From positions 62,001 through 126,000 of the forward strand of contig JACPYS010000018.1 in NCBI GenBank assembly GCA_016195915.1: 64,000 nucleotides of DNA, read 5' to 3'. Position numbers and translations under genes: made by a program. Each line of letters begins with the position of its first letter. Position 1 is the first letter of the stretch. The notes below the pieces were generated by a model. That model was not told the origin of the DNA. It did not search any database and was given only the letters and a program-made list of their open reading frames with translations. Origin of the DNA: Betaproteobacteria bacterium. Its GTDB lineage: Bacteria > Pseudomonadota > Gammaproteobacteria > Burkholderiales > SG8-39. Below, in pieces: positions 25,774-33,741 of the stretch.

Positions 25774-27519
25774 ATGGCAGTCAATCGGATGTTCCGCACC
25801 TGCCCGGCGAGCGGGCTGGTGTTCCACGAGCCGGCCGAGAATCTGATGAAGGCCAACGCGGTCGCGGCCGCGGTGTCGCTGCTGGTCGGCGGCATCCTCG
25901 CCATCGGCGTCACGCTCACACGCTGGCAGGCGGTGCACATGCTGCCGCCCGATTCGTTCTACCTGTTCCTCACCGCGCACGGGCTCAACATGCTGGTGTT
26001 CTGGATCATCTTTTTCGAGATGGCCATCCTGTACTTCACCTCGTCCACGCTGCTCAAATGCCGGCTCGCCGCGCCCGGCATCGGCTGGGTCGCCTTCTGG
26101 ATGATGGTGGTCGGCGCGCTGATGAACAACTACGCCGTATTTCGCGGCGACTCGTCGGTAATGTTCACGGCCTATGCGCCGATGGGCGCGCACCCGACGT
26201 TCTATCTGGGCCTGATCCTGTTTGCGGTCGGCGCGCTGATCAGCTGCTTCGTATTCTTCGCCACGCTGGTGGTGGCGAAGAGCGAGAAGACCTACAACGG
26301 CTCGGTCCCGCTGGTCACGTTCGGCGCGATCACCGCCGCCATCATCGCCGTGTTCACCATCGCGTCGGGCGCAATCATCCTGGTTCCGACCTTCCTGTGG
26401 TCGGTCGGGTTCATCGATCATATCGACTCGCTCGTTTACCGGACCGTGTTCTGGGCTTTCGGACACTCCTCGCAGCAGATCAACGTCTCGGCCCACGTCG
26501 CGGTGTGGTACGCGATCGCCGCGATCGTGTTCGGCGCCAAGCCGCTGTCGGAAAAGGTGAGCCGCACCGCGTTCTTCCTGTACATCTGCTTTCTGCAGCT
26601 CGCCAGCGCGCACCACCTGCTCGCCGACCCGGGGCTCACCTCGAACTGGAAGATCTTCAACACCAGCTACGCAATGTATCTGGCAGTGCTCGCCTCGATG
26701 GTGCACGGCCTGACCGTGCCGGGGTCGATCGAGGTGGCGCAGCGCCAGAAAGGCTATACCAATGGCTTGTTCGAGTGGTTGAGAAAGGCGCCATGGGGCA
26801 ATCCCGCGTTCTCGGGCATGTTCCTGTCGCTGATCGGCTTCGGCTTCCTCGGCGGAATCTCCGGCGTGATGATGGGTACCGAGCAGCTGAACCTGCTCAT
26901 TCACAATACCCTCTACGTGCCGGGCCACTTCCACGCGACGGTCGTGGTCGGCACCACGCTCGCCTTCATGTCGCTCACCTACTTCCTGATCCCGGTGCTG
27001 TTCCGCAGGCAGATGATGTTTGCCGGCATGGCCCCATGGCAACCGTACGTGTTTGGCCTTGGCATGATGGGCGTGTCGCTGTTCCTGATGGGCGCCGGTA
27101 CGCTCGGAGTGCCGCGCCGGCACTGGGATATCGCCTTTGCCGGCAATCCGCTGCCGTACGAGTTTCCCGGATCCGCGTGGCTGATGATGGCGCTCGCGGG
27201 CATCAGTTCGATCTTCGCGTTTGTCGGCGGCGCCATGTACCTCGCGATCACGGTCGGATCCGTGTTCTTCGGCAAGAAGATCGAAACGCCGGGCTTCAAG
27301 GAAATTTCGGCGCAGCAGGGGATGGTAGGGCGGCCGCAGCCTGCCGCGGCGCCTGCGGACACCACCGTGATCGCGGGGCATCAAGGCGGCGTCGGCGCGG
27401 GCGGGATGTGCATGGTGGCGCCCGGTACGTTCGTCCTCGCGATCGTGTTCCTGGTGTCGTTCGTGCTGTATTACTTCATCAACTGGAAGTATCTGTCGAC
27501 GGTCTGGCCGCTGCGGTAG
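25774..27519 (+). CDS. Heme-copper subunit I lacking the active-site tyrosine, probable NO reductase (sNOR/eNOR-like)
   Basis: This 581-residue, roughly 13-helix protein retains all six metal-ligand histidines: His69 (TAHGLN), His231, His280/His281 (SAHHLL), His385 and His387 (PGHFHA). The cross-linked tyrosine of cytochrome oxidases, four residues after the first CuB histidine (HPEVY, HPIVY), is replaced: here it reads HSSQQ, with Gln235 in the tyrosine place. NO-reducing heme-copper families lack this tyrosine. With CuA subunit II, nirS, SCO and heme A genes next door and no norBC visible, an sNOR/eNOR-type NO reductase is the best reading. Oxygen reduction is less likely but not excluded. 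Confidence 0.7.
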   Translation: MAVNRMFRTCPASGLVFHEPAENLMKANAVAAAVSLLVGGILAIGVTLTRWQAVHMLPPDSFYLFLTAHGLNMLVFWIIFFEMAILYFTSSTLLKCRLAAPGIGWVAFWMMVVGALMNNYAVFRGDSSVMFTAYAPMGAHPTFYLGLILFAVGALISCFVFFATLVVAKSEKTYNGSVPLVTFGAITAAIIAVFTIASGAIILVPTFLWSVGFIDHIDSLVYRTVFWAFGHSSQQINVSAHVAVWYAIAAIVFGAKPLSEKVSRTAFFLYICFLQLASAHHLLADPGLTSNWKIFNTSYAMYLAVLASMVHGLTVPGSIEVAQRQKGYTNGLFEWLRKAPWGNPAFSGMFLSLIGFGFLGGISGVMMGTEQLNLLIHNTLYVPGHFHATVVVGTTLAFMSLTYFLIPVLFRRQMMFAGMAPWQPYVFGLGMMGVSLFLMGAGTLGVPRRHWDIAFAGNPLPYEFPGSAWLMMALAGISSIFAFVGGAMYLAITVGSVFFGKKIETPGFKEISAQQGMVGRPQPAAAPADTTVIAGHQGGVGAGGMCMVAPGTFVLAIVFLVSFVLYYFINWKYLSTVWPLR

Positions 27520-27533
27520 ACGCGATTGCCGCC

Positions 27534-28385
27534 ATGGGTGCCATCCTTAACCTGTTCAAACTGCGCATCGGCGTCGCGATTGCGGTTGCCGCGCTCGCCG
27601 GTTTCGCGGTGCAGGTTGGATCGGCGCCCGCGGCCTGGCGCGTGGCGTTGCTGATGCTGGCGGTGCTCGTGTCCTCGGCCGCTGCGGGCGCGTTCAACCA
27701 GTATGTAGAGCGCGATCTGGATGCGCGCATGCGCCGCACTCGCGGCAGGCCGTTCGTGACCGGTCGCCTGACGCACGGTCCGCGCTGGCTGTGGCTGATC
27801 GGCGCCATGACGATCGCATCGTGCGCGCTCGCGTGGCTCGCGACCAACCTGGTGGCCTCGATCTACGTGTTCCTCGGGGCGTTTACCTATGGCGTGGTGT
27901 ATACGGTGTGGCTCAAACGGCGCACCTGGCTGAACATCGTGGTCGGCGGCCTCGCCGGGAGTTTCGCGGTGCTGGCCGGCGCGGCGGCGGTGACGCCGGA
28001 GCCCGGTGCTGCGGCGCTCGCGCTCGCCGTGGTACTGTTCTTGTGGACCCCTCCGCATTTCTGGAGTCTCGCCATCGCCTATCGCGACGATTACGCCGAG
28101 GCCGGCGTGCCGATGCTCCCGGTGGTGGTGGGCGACGCGCGCGCGGCGCATGCCATCCTGGCCAGTGCGGTGCTGCTCGTCGCGGCGTCGGTGCTGCCTC
28201 GCCTGTATGGCATGGGCTGGATTTACCTCGCCTGCGCGCTGGCAGGCGGTGCCTGGTTTCTGGCGAAGTGCGTTGCGCTGGTGCGCGCACCGTGCCGCGT
28301 CACCGCGCTCGCAAGCTTCCACGCATCGCTCGTTCAGTTGTGCGCGGTGCTGATCAGCGCGATGGCGGACGCCGCCATCGCCTGA
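27534..28385 (+). CDS. ctaB: Protoheme IX farnesyltransferase (CtaB/CyoE)
   Basis: This 283-residue UbiA-family membrane prenyltransferase makes heme O, the precursor of heme A. The polyprenyl-binding motif is NQYVERDLDARMRRTRGRP near residue 60, and the second conserved loop is YRDDYAEAGVPMLPVVVG near residue 184. The ATG at 27534 starts 14 nt after the subunit I stop. Its presence between subunit I and SCO shows that the enzyme is expected to carry heme O or A. Confidence 0.92.
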   Translation: MGAILNLFKLRIGVAIAVAALAGFAVQVGSAPAAWRVALLMLAVLVSSAAAGAFNQYVERDLDARMRRTRGRPFVTGRLTHGPRWLWLIGAMTIASCALAWLATNLVASIYVFLGAFTYGVVYTVWLKRRTWLNIVVGGLAGSFAVLAGAAAVTPEPGAAALALAVVLFLWTPPHFWSLAIAYRDDYAEAGVPMLPVVVGDARAAHAILASAVLLVAASVLPRLYGMGWIYLACALAGGAWFLAKCVALVRAPCRVTALASFHASLVQLCAVLISAMADAAIA

Positions 28386-28387
28386 TC

Positions 28388-29215
28388 ATGTCGCGTTACG
28401 CTTGCCGGCTGGCCGCGCTCGTGGCGGCGGCCGGAATTTCCTTTGCGTGCATGGCCGCGGACGAGGTGCCCGTTTCGCCGCTCGACGAAAAGGCGGCGTT
28501 GCGCGCATCGCAGGCCGTGATCGGTCAGCCCGTGGGGGAACATCTGCTGCGCGACCGCGAGGGACGCGAAATGCGCCTGGCGCGCTACCGCGGCAAACCG
28601 CTGGTGGTGCAGTTCATCTATACCGGCTGCTATCAGGTCTGCCCCGCGACGACGCAGTTTCTCTCCACCGCGGTCGTCGCGGCGCAAAAAGCCCTGAGCG
28701 CCGACGCGTTCAATACGCTCAGCATCGGCTTCAATCTGCCGTTCGACACGCCGCAGGCAATGAAGTCCTTTGCCAGGCAGCAGGGGATCAAGGTTCGCAA
28801 CTGGGAGTTCGCCAGTCCGGATGCCGCGACGCTCGACGCGCTCACGCGCGAATTCGGCTTTACCTACGTCGCCACGCCCAAGGGCTTCGATCACCTGCTG
28901 CAGGTGACGATCCTTGACCAGGAAGGGCGGGTCTACCGTCAGATCTACGGTGAATCGTTCAGCGCGCCGCTGTTCGTCGGGCCGTTGCTCGAACTCGTCA
29001 ATCACTCGCCGAAACCGGCGACCGGGATCATCGAGTGGGTGGAGCAGGTCAAGCTGCTGTGCACGGTCTACGATCCGACCAGCGGCAAGTATCGGGTGAA
29101 CTACGCGGTGCTCATCGAATTGCTCGTCGGCGCGAGCGTGATTCTTGGGGGGGTCACCGTGCTGGCGGTCGAATGGCGCCGCCGGCGGCGCGCCGCGCGC
29201 GCCGCAAGCCTTTGA
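28388..29215 (+). CDS. SCO1/SenC-family copper chaperone with C-terminal membrane anchor
   Basis: This 275-residue protein has a signal peptide and a thioredoxin-like SCO fold. The copper ligands are Cys81 and Cys85 (TGCYQVCPATT) and His169 (KGFDHLLQV). Unusually it ends with a transmembrane helix (VLIELLVGASVILGGVTVLAV) after an 80-residue extension, giving a C-terminal anchor. It would load the CuA site of subunit II. A SenC gene accompanies norSY in Nitrosomonas, matching the NO reductase interpretation. Confidence 0.85.
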   Translation: MSRYACRLAALVAAAGISFACMAADEVPVSPLDEKAALRASQAVIGQPVGEHLLRDREGREMRLARYRGKPLVVQFIYTGCYQVCPATTQFLSTAVVAAQKALSADAFNTLSIGFNLPFDTPQAMKSFARQQGIKVRNWEFASPDAATLDALTREFGFTYVATPKGFDHLLQVTILDQEGRVYRQIYGESFSAPLFVGPLLELVNHSPKPATGIIEWVEQVKLLCTVYDPTSGKYRVNYAVLIELLVGASVILGGVTVLAVEWRRRRRAARAASL

Positions 29216-29225
29216 TCCACGTCAA
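29212..29225 (+). promoter_or_regulatory. FNR/DNR-type box before the cytochrome b fusion genes
   Basis: TTGAT-CCAC-GTCAA is one base from the consensus palindrome, 36 nt before the GTG at 29261. It overlaps the stop of the SCO gene and could start a separate transcript for the fusion genes. Confidence 0.55.
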
Positions 29226-29260
29226 ATCCGTCCGGGCGCGGCACGGCTATTAAGTAGGAC

Positions 29261-31201
29261 GTGTTGCGCGCCATTCAACGTGCCGGGCAGTGGGTGTTCC
29301 TGCGGGTCGAAGCGATTTTCAATCTCGCTTTCGGCGACCGGCTCAACCCGCTCTACTACCTCGGGCCCATCACCTACCTGCTGATGTGGATCGTCGTCGG
29401 CAGCGGCCTGTACGTTTACGCGTTCTACAAGACCGGCATGGCCGAGGCCTACGCATCGGTCGAGTATCTGACGGTGCAGCAATGGTGGCTCGGCGGCGTA
29501 ATGCGCAGCGTGCACCGCTACGCCTCCGATGCGATGGCGCTGACGATGGTGCTGCACCTTGCGCGGCACTGGATGTTCGATCGTTACCGCGGCCTGCGGT
29601 GGTTCTCCTGGGTCAGCGGCGTCGCGGTGCTGTGGCTGGTCTACGTCGCGGGCATCAACGGCTACATGCTGCCCTGGGACAAGATGGCGCAGTTCGTGGT
29701 GATCGCCACCGCCGAGTGGCTCGACTGGCTGCCCGTGTTCAACGGCACGCTGGTGCGCAATTTCATCCTGCCGGAGAATCTCAACGACCGGCTGTTTTCG
29801 TTGCTGTCGTTCATCCACATCGGTGTACCGCTCGCCGTGATGGCGCTGCTGTGGATCCATACGCAACGCGTGCCGCAGGCGAAGACCTCGCCGCCCGCGC
29901 CGATCGCGATCACGCTGCTCGCCGCCCTGGTGGTGTTGTCGCTGATCAAGCCGGCGCTGAGCCAGGGCGAGGCGAATCTCTCGCACGCAGTCACGGTGCT
30001 CGATTTCGACTGGTTCTATCTGCCGGTCTATGCGCTGCTCTACGCATGGGGGGCGGCGCCCGTTTGGTTGCTGGTCGCAGGGGGCACGGTATTGCTGGTT
30101 GCTTTGCCCTGGCTGCCGCCGCGGCGGCGCAGCGCGCCGGTGGAAGGCTTTCACATGCTGGTGCGGCCCGACAACCGCATCATCGGCGTTCGCGACGGCG
30201 AGACGGTGCTCGACGCCGGATTGCGCGAGGGTATCGCGTTCCCCTTCGAGTGCCGCAACGGCGGTTGCGGCAAGTGCAAGGCAGATCTCGCCTACGGCAA
30301 GGCCGGCCTCGGCGCCTACCAGAAGAGCGCCCTGAGCGACGAGGAGCGTGCAGCCGGCAAGGTGCTGCTTTGCTGTGCGAGCCCCGAAAGCGACATCCAG
30401 ATCGAATACCTCCCGCAGAAGACCCTCGGCGGCATTCCCGCAAGGGTTTGGACCGCGAGCGTCGAGAGCATGGAGAAACTCTCGTCCGACGTGATGCGCG
30501 TGTTCCTGAAACTCGATGGCGGGCACCGGCTCGCCTTCTACGCCGGGCAGTACATCAACGTTTTGCTGGATAACGGCGAGAAACGCAGCTTCTCGTTCGC
30601 GACCGCGCCACACGTCAACGACCGGATCGAACTGCAGATCCGGCGGATTCCAGGCGGACGCTTTACCACGCACGTGTTCGAACGGATGAAACCGGGCGAC
30701 CCGGTGCGCTTCGAGGGGCCGCTGGGCAGTTTTTTCCTGCGCGAGGAGGGCGGCAAGCCGATCATATTTGTCGCCGGTTCGACCGGGTTCGCGCCGGTGA
30801 AGAGCATGGTGGAGTACGCGTTTCATCGCAACATGCGGCGCCGCATGATCCTGTACTGGGGCGTGCGCAGCCGGCGCGATCTTTACCTCGCCGACCTGCC
30901 GCGGCAATGGGAAAAGGAGCACCCCGAATTCCGCTTCGTGCCGGTGCTCTCCGACCCAACTCCGGAGGATGCGTGGACCGGGCGTACCGGCCTCGTGCAC
31001 GAGGCCATACTGGCCGATTTTCCCGATCTTGCGCAGTACCAGGTGTACGCCTGCGGCTCGGTGAACATGGTGGAGGCCGCCTATCCCGCGTTTCGCACCA
31101 GGGGGCTGTCGCAGGATGACTGCTTCTCCGACGCCTTCAGGCTCGCGCCGAAAATCCGCACCGGCGACACCGAGTTGGTGAAGCTCGGAGGGCGCGCATG
31201 A
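29261..31201 (+). CDS. Cytochrome b6-like / [2Fe-2S] ferredoxin / FAD-NAD(P) reductase fusion
   Basis: This 646-residue protein joins three modules. Residues 1-290 are a membrane cytochrome b N-terminal domain with two haem pairs: His85/His99 (x13) and His186/His200 (x13), plus the LPWDKMAQF helix motif. Residues 295-385 are a plant-type [2Fe-2S] ferredoxin with Cys331, 336, 339 and 371. Residues 390-646 are a ferredoxin-NAD(P)H reductase with KRSFSFATAP (FAD) and GSTGFAPVKSM (nucleotide). It would move electrons between NAD(P)H and the haems or quinone in the membrane. GTG start is used. I know of no characterised protein with this combination. Confidence 0.8.
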   Translation: MLRAIQRAGQWVFLRVEAIFNLAFGDRLNPLYYLGPITYLLMWIVVGSGLYVYAFYKTGMAEAYASVEYLTVQQWWLGGVMRSVHRYASDAMALTMVLHLARHWMFDRYRGLRWFSWVSGVAVLWLVYVAGINGYMLPWDKMAQFVVIATAEWLDWLPVFNGTLVRNFILPENLNDRLFSLLSFIHIGVPLAVMALLWIHTQRVPQAKTSPPAPIAITLLAALVVLSLIKPALSQGEANLSHAVTVLDFDWFYLPVYALLYAWGAAPVWLLVAGGTVLLVALPWLPPRRRSAPVEGFHMLVRPDNRIIGVRDGETVLDAGLREGIAFPFECRNGGCGKCKADLAYGKAGLGAYQKSALSDEERAAGKVLLCCASPESDIQIEYLPQKTLGGIPARVWTASVESMEKLSSDVMRVFLKLDGGHRLAFYAGQYINVLLDNGEKRSFSFATAPHVNDRIELQIRRIPGGRFTTHVFERMKPGDPVRFEGPLGSFFLREEGGKPIIFVAGSTGFAPVKSMVEYAFHRNMRRRMILYWGVRSRRDLYLADLPRQWEKEHPEFRFVPVLSDPTPEDAWTGRTGLVHEAILADFPDLAQYQVYACGSVNMVEAAYPAFRTRGLSQDDCFSDAFRLAPKIRTGDTELVKLGGRA

Positions 31202-31698
31202 ACGTCCTGCGCTGCCTGTTGCAACTCGTGCTGTATGTTCCGTTGATGGCGCTGGTCGGAACGCTTTCCTCGAAACCGGCGTTCACGCATGTGCCGCCGG
31301 AGCAGGCCCTGGTGCGACTGTCGGTGGTGCACGCGGCGCAACGCAAGGTCGAATGCCGGACGCGCACGCAGGAGGAACTCGCGAAGCTCTCGCCGAACAT
31401 GCGCGCGGCGCAGGACTGCCCGCGCGAGCGAGCGCCGCTGGTGGTGGAACTGGACATCGACGGCAGTCTCGTGTACCGGCGGATTGCGGCGCCGGCCGGT
31501 ATCACCAAGGACGGCGCCGCTTCGGTGTACTACCGGATGCTGGTGCCCGCCCGCGCGCATCAGGTGGCGGCCCGACTGCGCGACGGGCCGGGCGAAGGAT
31601 TCAACTTCAGGAAAGATGCGCGCATCGAGCTGGCACCGGGCGGCTCGCTGCTGATCGATTTCAACGCCGCCCAGGGCGGCTTTCTGTTTCGTAACTGA
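31198..31698 (+). CDS. Unknown-family membrane-anchored protein, copy 1 of 2
   Basis: This 166-residue protein starts with a membrane helix (LLQLVLYVPLMALVGTL) and has a periplasmic domain. It shares a pattern with the gene at 33250-33741: P(P/N)xxALxxxSxxHA, then xExxxLxPNMRxxxxCPRxR, then a beta-rich half with a G(A/S)xxxxxRxxV(P/S)A motif and a D(F)N/DFR ending. Each copy directly follows a cytochrome b fusion gene (here overlapping its stop by four bases). It probably partners the cytochrome b module. No known family recognised. Confidence 0.7.
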   Translation: MNVLRCLLQLVLYVPLMALVGTLSSKPAFTHVPPEQALVRLSVVHAAQRKVECRTRTQEELAKLSPNMRAAQDCPRERAPLVVELDIDGSLVYRRIAAPAGITKDGAASVYYRMLVPARAHQVAARLRDGPGEGFNFRKDARIELAPGGSLLIDFNAAQGGFLFRN

Positions 31699-31711
31699 AC
31701 CGGAGAAGCGC

Positions 31712-33253
31712 ATGAATGCCGCCATGGCGCTGCGAGCGGTCGAGCGCAGCTTCGACCGCGCATTCGGCGCACGCGTCAATCCCTGGCGCAACCTCGGTGC
31801 GCTGTCGTTCTGGCTGTTCTGGATTCTTGCGGCGACCGGCATCGTTCTCTACGTCTTCTTCGATACTGGCGTCGAGGGAGCCTATGCGTCGGTCGAGCGT
31901 CTGACGCGCGATCACCCTTTCTCCGGTGGCCTGCTGCACAGCATGCATCGCTATGCCGCCGACGCTTTTCTCGCGGTCGTGCTGCTGCACCTTTTAAAGG
32001 AGTTGGTCGACGGGCATTTTCGCCGCTATCGCTGGTTCTCGTGGGTCTCCGGGCTGCCGCTGCTCTGGTTGATGTACGCCTCGGGCATGGTCGGCTTCTG
32101 GCTCGCGTGGGACCAGCTCGCGCAGTTCTCCGCGACGGCGACGGCTGAGTGGTTCGACGTCCTCGGCCTCACGGCGGAACCGATCGTGCGCAACTTTCTC
32201 GCACCCGGCGCAGTCGGCGATCGGTTGTTTACGCTGTTCGTGTTCATGCATGTCGGCGGGCCGCTGTTTCTGCTTGGCGGAATGTGGATTCACGTCAAGC
32301 GCATCGGCCAGCCGCGAACGGCGCCGCCGCGTGCGCTGGCACTCGGCACGCTTTCCATGCTTGGCGCGATGTCCCTCGTCTGGCCGGTGTTCAGCCACGG
32401 ACCGGCGAACCTCGCGCGCGTGCCCGGTGAACTGGCGCTGGATTGGCTGTACCTTTCTGGCCATCCCCTGATGTACGCGACGTCGCCGGCCGTTCTCTGG
32501 CTGGTCGCGGTCGGGCTGACTGCGGCGCTCGGGCTGCTGCCCGCAGTGCTGGCGCTGCTCACGCCGGCGCGCGGCGCGGCGCCGCAGATCGTGCAGGTCA
32601 GCGCCGCGAACTGCAACGGTTGCGGACGCTGCGTAGCCGATTGCCCGTTCGCGGCGGTGATGCTCAAACAGCACCCGGACCGGCGCGGCATGCGCCTCGC
32701 AGAAGTGGTGCCCGAGCTTTGTGCGGGCTGCGGTATCTGCGTGGGTGCTTGCCCTTCTTCGACACCGTTTCGCAGCACAGGGAAACTGGTGACCGGCATT
32801 GATCTGCCGCACCGCAGCGTCGATGCGGTCCGCGCCGAGCTCGAACGCAAGTTCGAGGGCATGCAAGGCGAGTCGCCGGCCGTGGTCTTTGCCTGCGAAT
32901 GCGCCGCCGATGCCGCTTCAATTGCGGGGACGGCGACGGCAGTGATCTCGCTGCCCTGCGCCGGAATGCTGCCGCCGGCGTTCGTCGAGTACGCACTGCG
33001 GCACGGGGCACAGGAGGTCATGGTCAATGCGTGCAGGGAAGGCGAGTGCGCGTACCGGCTCGGGGATGCATGGACCTCCGAGCGACTGGGCGGCATGCGA
33101 GAACCCTATCTGCGCGCAAGCGTCGCGCGTGAGCTCGTGGCACTTGGCGGTTGCGCCCGCGGAGAGGAAGCGGCGCTTGCATCCGGGCTGGCTGCACTGC
33201 GCGCGCGCAACGTGCCGCCGCGCGCAACGCGTACCGGGAAGGGCGGCGCATGA
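31712..33253 (+). CDS. Cytochrome b6-like / 2x[4Fe-4S] / MvhD-FlpD fusion
   Basis: This 513-residue protein starts with a cytochrome b module (His79/His93 and His180/His194, LAWDQLAQF motif) homologous to the preceding fusion. Residues 300-348 form two [4Fe-4S] motifs (Cys301, 304, 307, 311 and Cys337, 340, 343, 347). Residues 388-450 match the MvhD/FlpD [2Fe-2S] domain (VVFACEC, SLPCAGMLP, NACREGECAYRLG). In methanogens and acetogens MvhD/FlpD links hydrogenase or formate dehydrogenase to Hdr-type bifurcating enzymes. Its fusion to a membrane cytochrome b is unusual. Confidence 0.78.
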   Translation: MNAAMALRAVERSFDRAFGARVNPWRNLGALSFWLFWILAATGIVLYVFFDTGVEGAYASVERLTRDHPFSGGLLHSMHRYAADAFLAVVLLHLLKELVDGHFRRYRWFSWVSGLPLLWLMYASGMVGFWLAWDQLAQFSATATAEWFDVLGLTAEPIVRNFLAPGAVGDRLFTLFVFMHVGGPLFLLGGMWIHVKRIGQPRTAPPRALALGTLSMLGAMSLVWPVFSHGPANLARVPGELALDWLYLSGHPLMYATSPAVLWLVAVGLTAALGLLPAVLALLTPARGAAPQIVQVSAANCNGCGRCVADCPFAAVMLKQHPDRRGMRLAEVVPELCAGCGICVGACPSSTPFRSTGKLVTGIDLPHRSVDAVRAELERKFEGMQGESPAVVFACECAADAASIAGTATAVISLPCAGMLPPAFVEYALRHGAQEVMVNACREGECAYRLGDAWTSERLGGMREPYLRASVARELVALGGCARGEEAALASGLAALRARNVPPRATRTGKGGA

Positions 33254-33741
33254 CTGGCATCCAGCGGCTTTGGCAAGTGGCGGCGTACGCGCTCTTCGCC
33301 GCGTTGCTTGTGCTGGCCGCGACCCGTCCTTATTATCGGCCCGTGCCGCCAAACATGGCTCTGCTGCAAGTGAGCTTCGCGCATGCCGGCGTGCCCGACG
33401 GGGAATGCCGCCGCCGGAGTCCGGCCGAGCTCGAGGCGCTCGCTCCCAATATGCGTTCCGAAATGCAGTGCCCGCGGGCTCGTCGCTCTGTCAGCCTCCG
33501 CCTGGAACTCGATGGGCAGACGATGATCGATGAAACCGTGCCGGCGTCCGGGCTGGCGCGAGACGGTGCGTCCAGCCTGTTCCGGCGGCTGCGGGTGTCC
33601 GCTGGGCGCCATCACCTGCGCATTGCCGTGTCCGATGGGAGCGGTCCGGCGCGCTTGCGCGACGAGTGGGTCGAGTTTGCTCCCGGCCGCATTCTTAACG
33701 TGGATTTCAGGCCCGACGCCGGGGGAGTGGTATTCCTGTGA
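33250..33741 (+). CDS. Unknown-family membrane-anchored protein, copy 2 of 2
   Basis: This 163-residue paralogue of the 31198-31698 product has one N-terminal helix (VAAYALFAALLVLAA), then PPNMALLQVSFAHAG and LAPNMRSEMQCPRARRSVSL, matching copy 1 region by region. Its start overlaps the previous fusion gene by four bases, and its stop overlaps the start of the next heme-copper-like gene. The strict pairing with cytochrome b fusions points to a subunit role. Function unknown. Confidence 0.7.
   Translation: MTGIQRLWQVAAYALFAALLVLAATRPYYRPVPPNMALLQVSFAHAGVPDGECRRRSPAELEALAPNMRSEMQCPRARRSVSLRLELDGQTMIDETVPASGLARDGASSLFRRLRVSAGRHHLRIAVSDGSGPARLRDEWVEFAPGRILNVDFRPDAGGVVFL

Noticed and set aside
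25774-27519. Canonical aa3 or ba3 cytochrome c oxidase
   Set aside because: The HPEVY/HPIVY tyrosine is replaced by Gln in HSSQQ, so the oxidase assignment does not hold without further evidence.
26058-28385. 775-codon plus frame covering the subunit I gene and ctaB
   Set aside because: The first 490 codons are an out-of-frame shadow of subunit I; the real ctaB starts at 27534.
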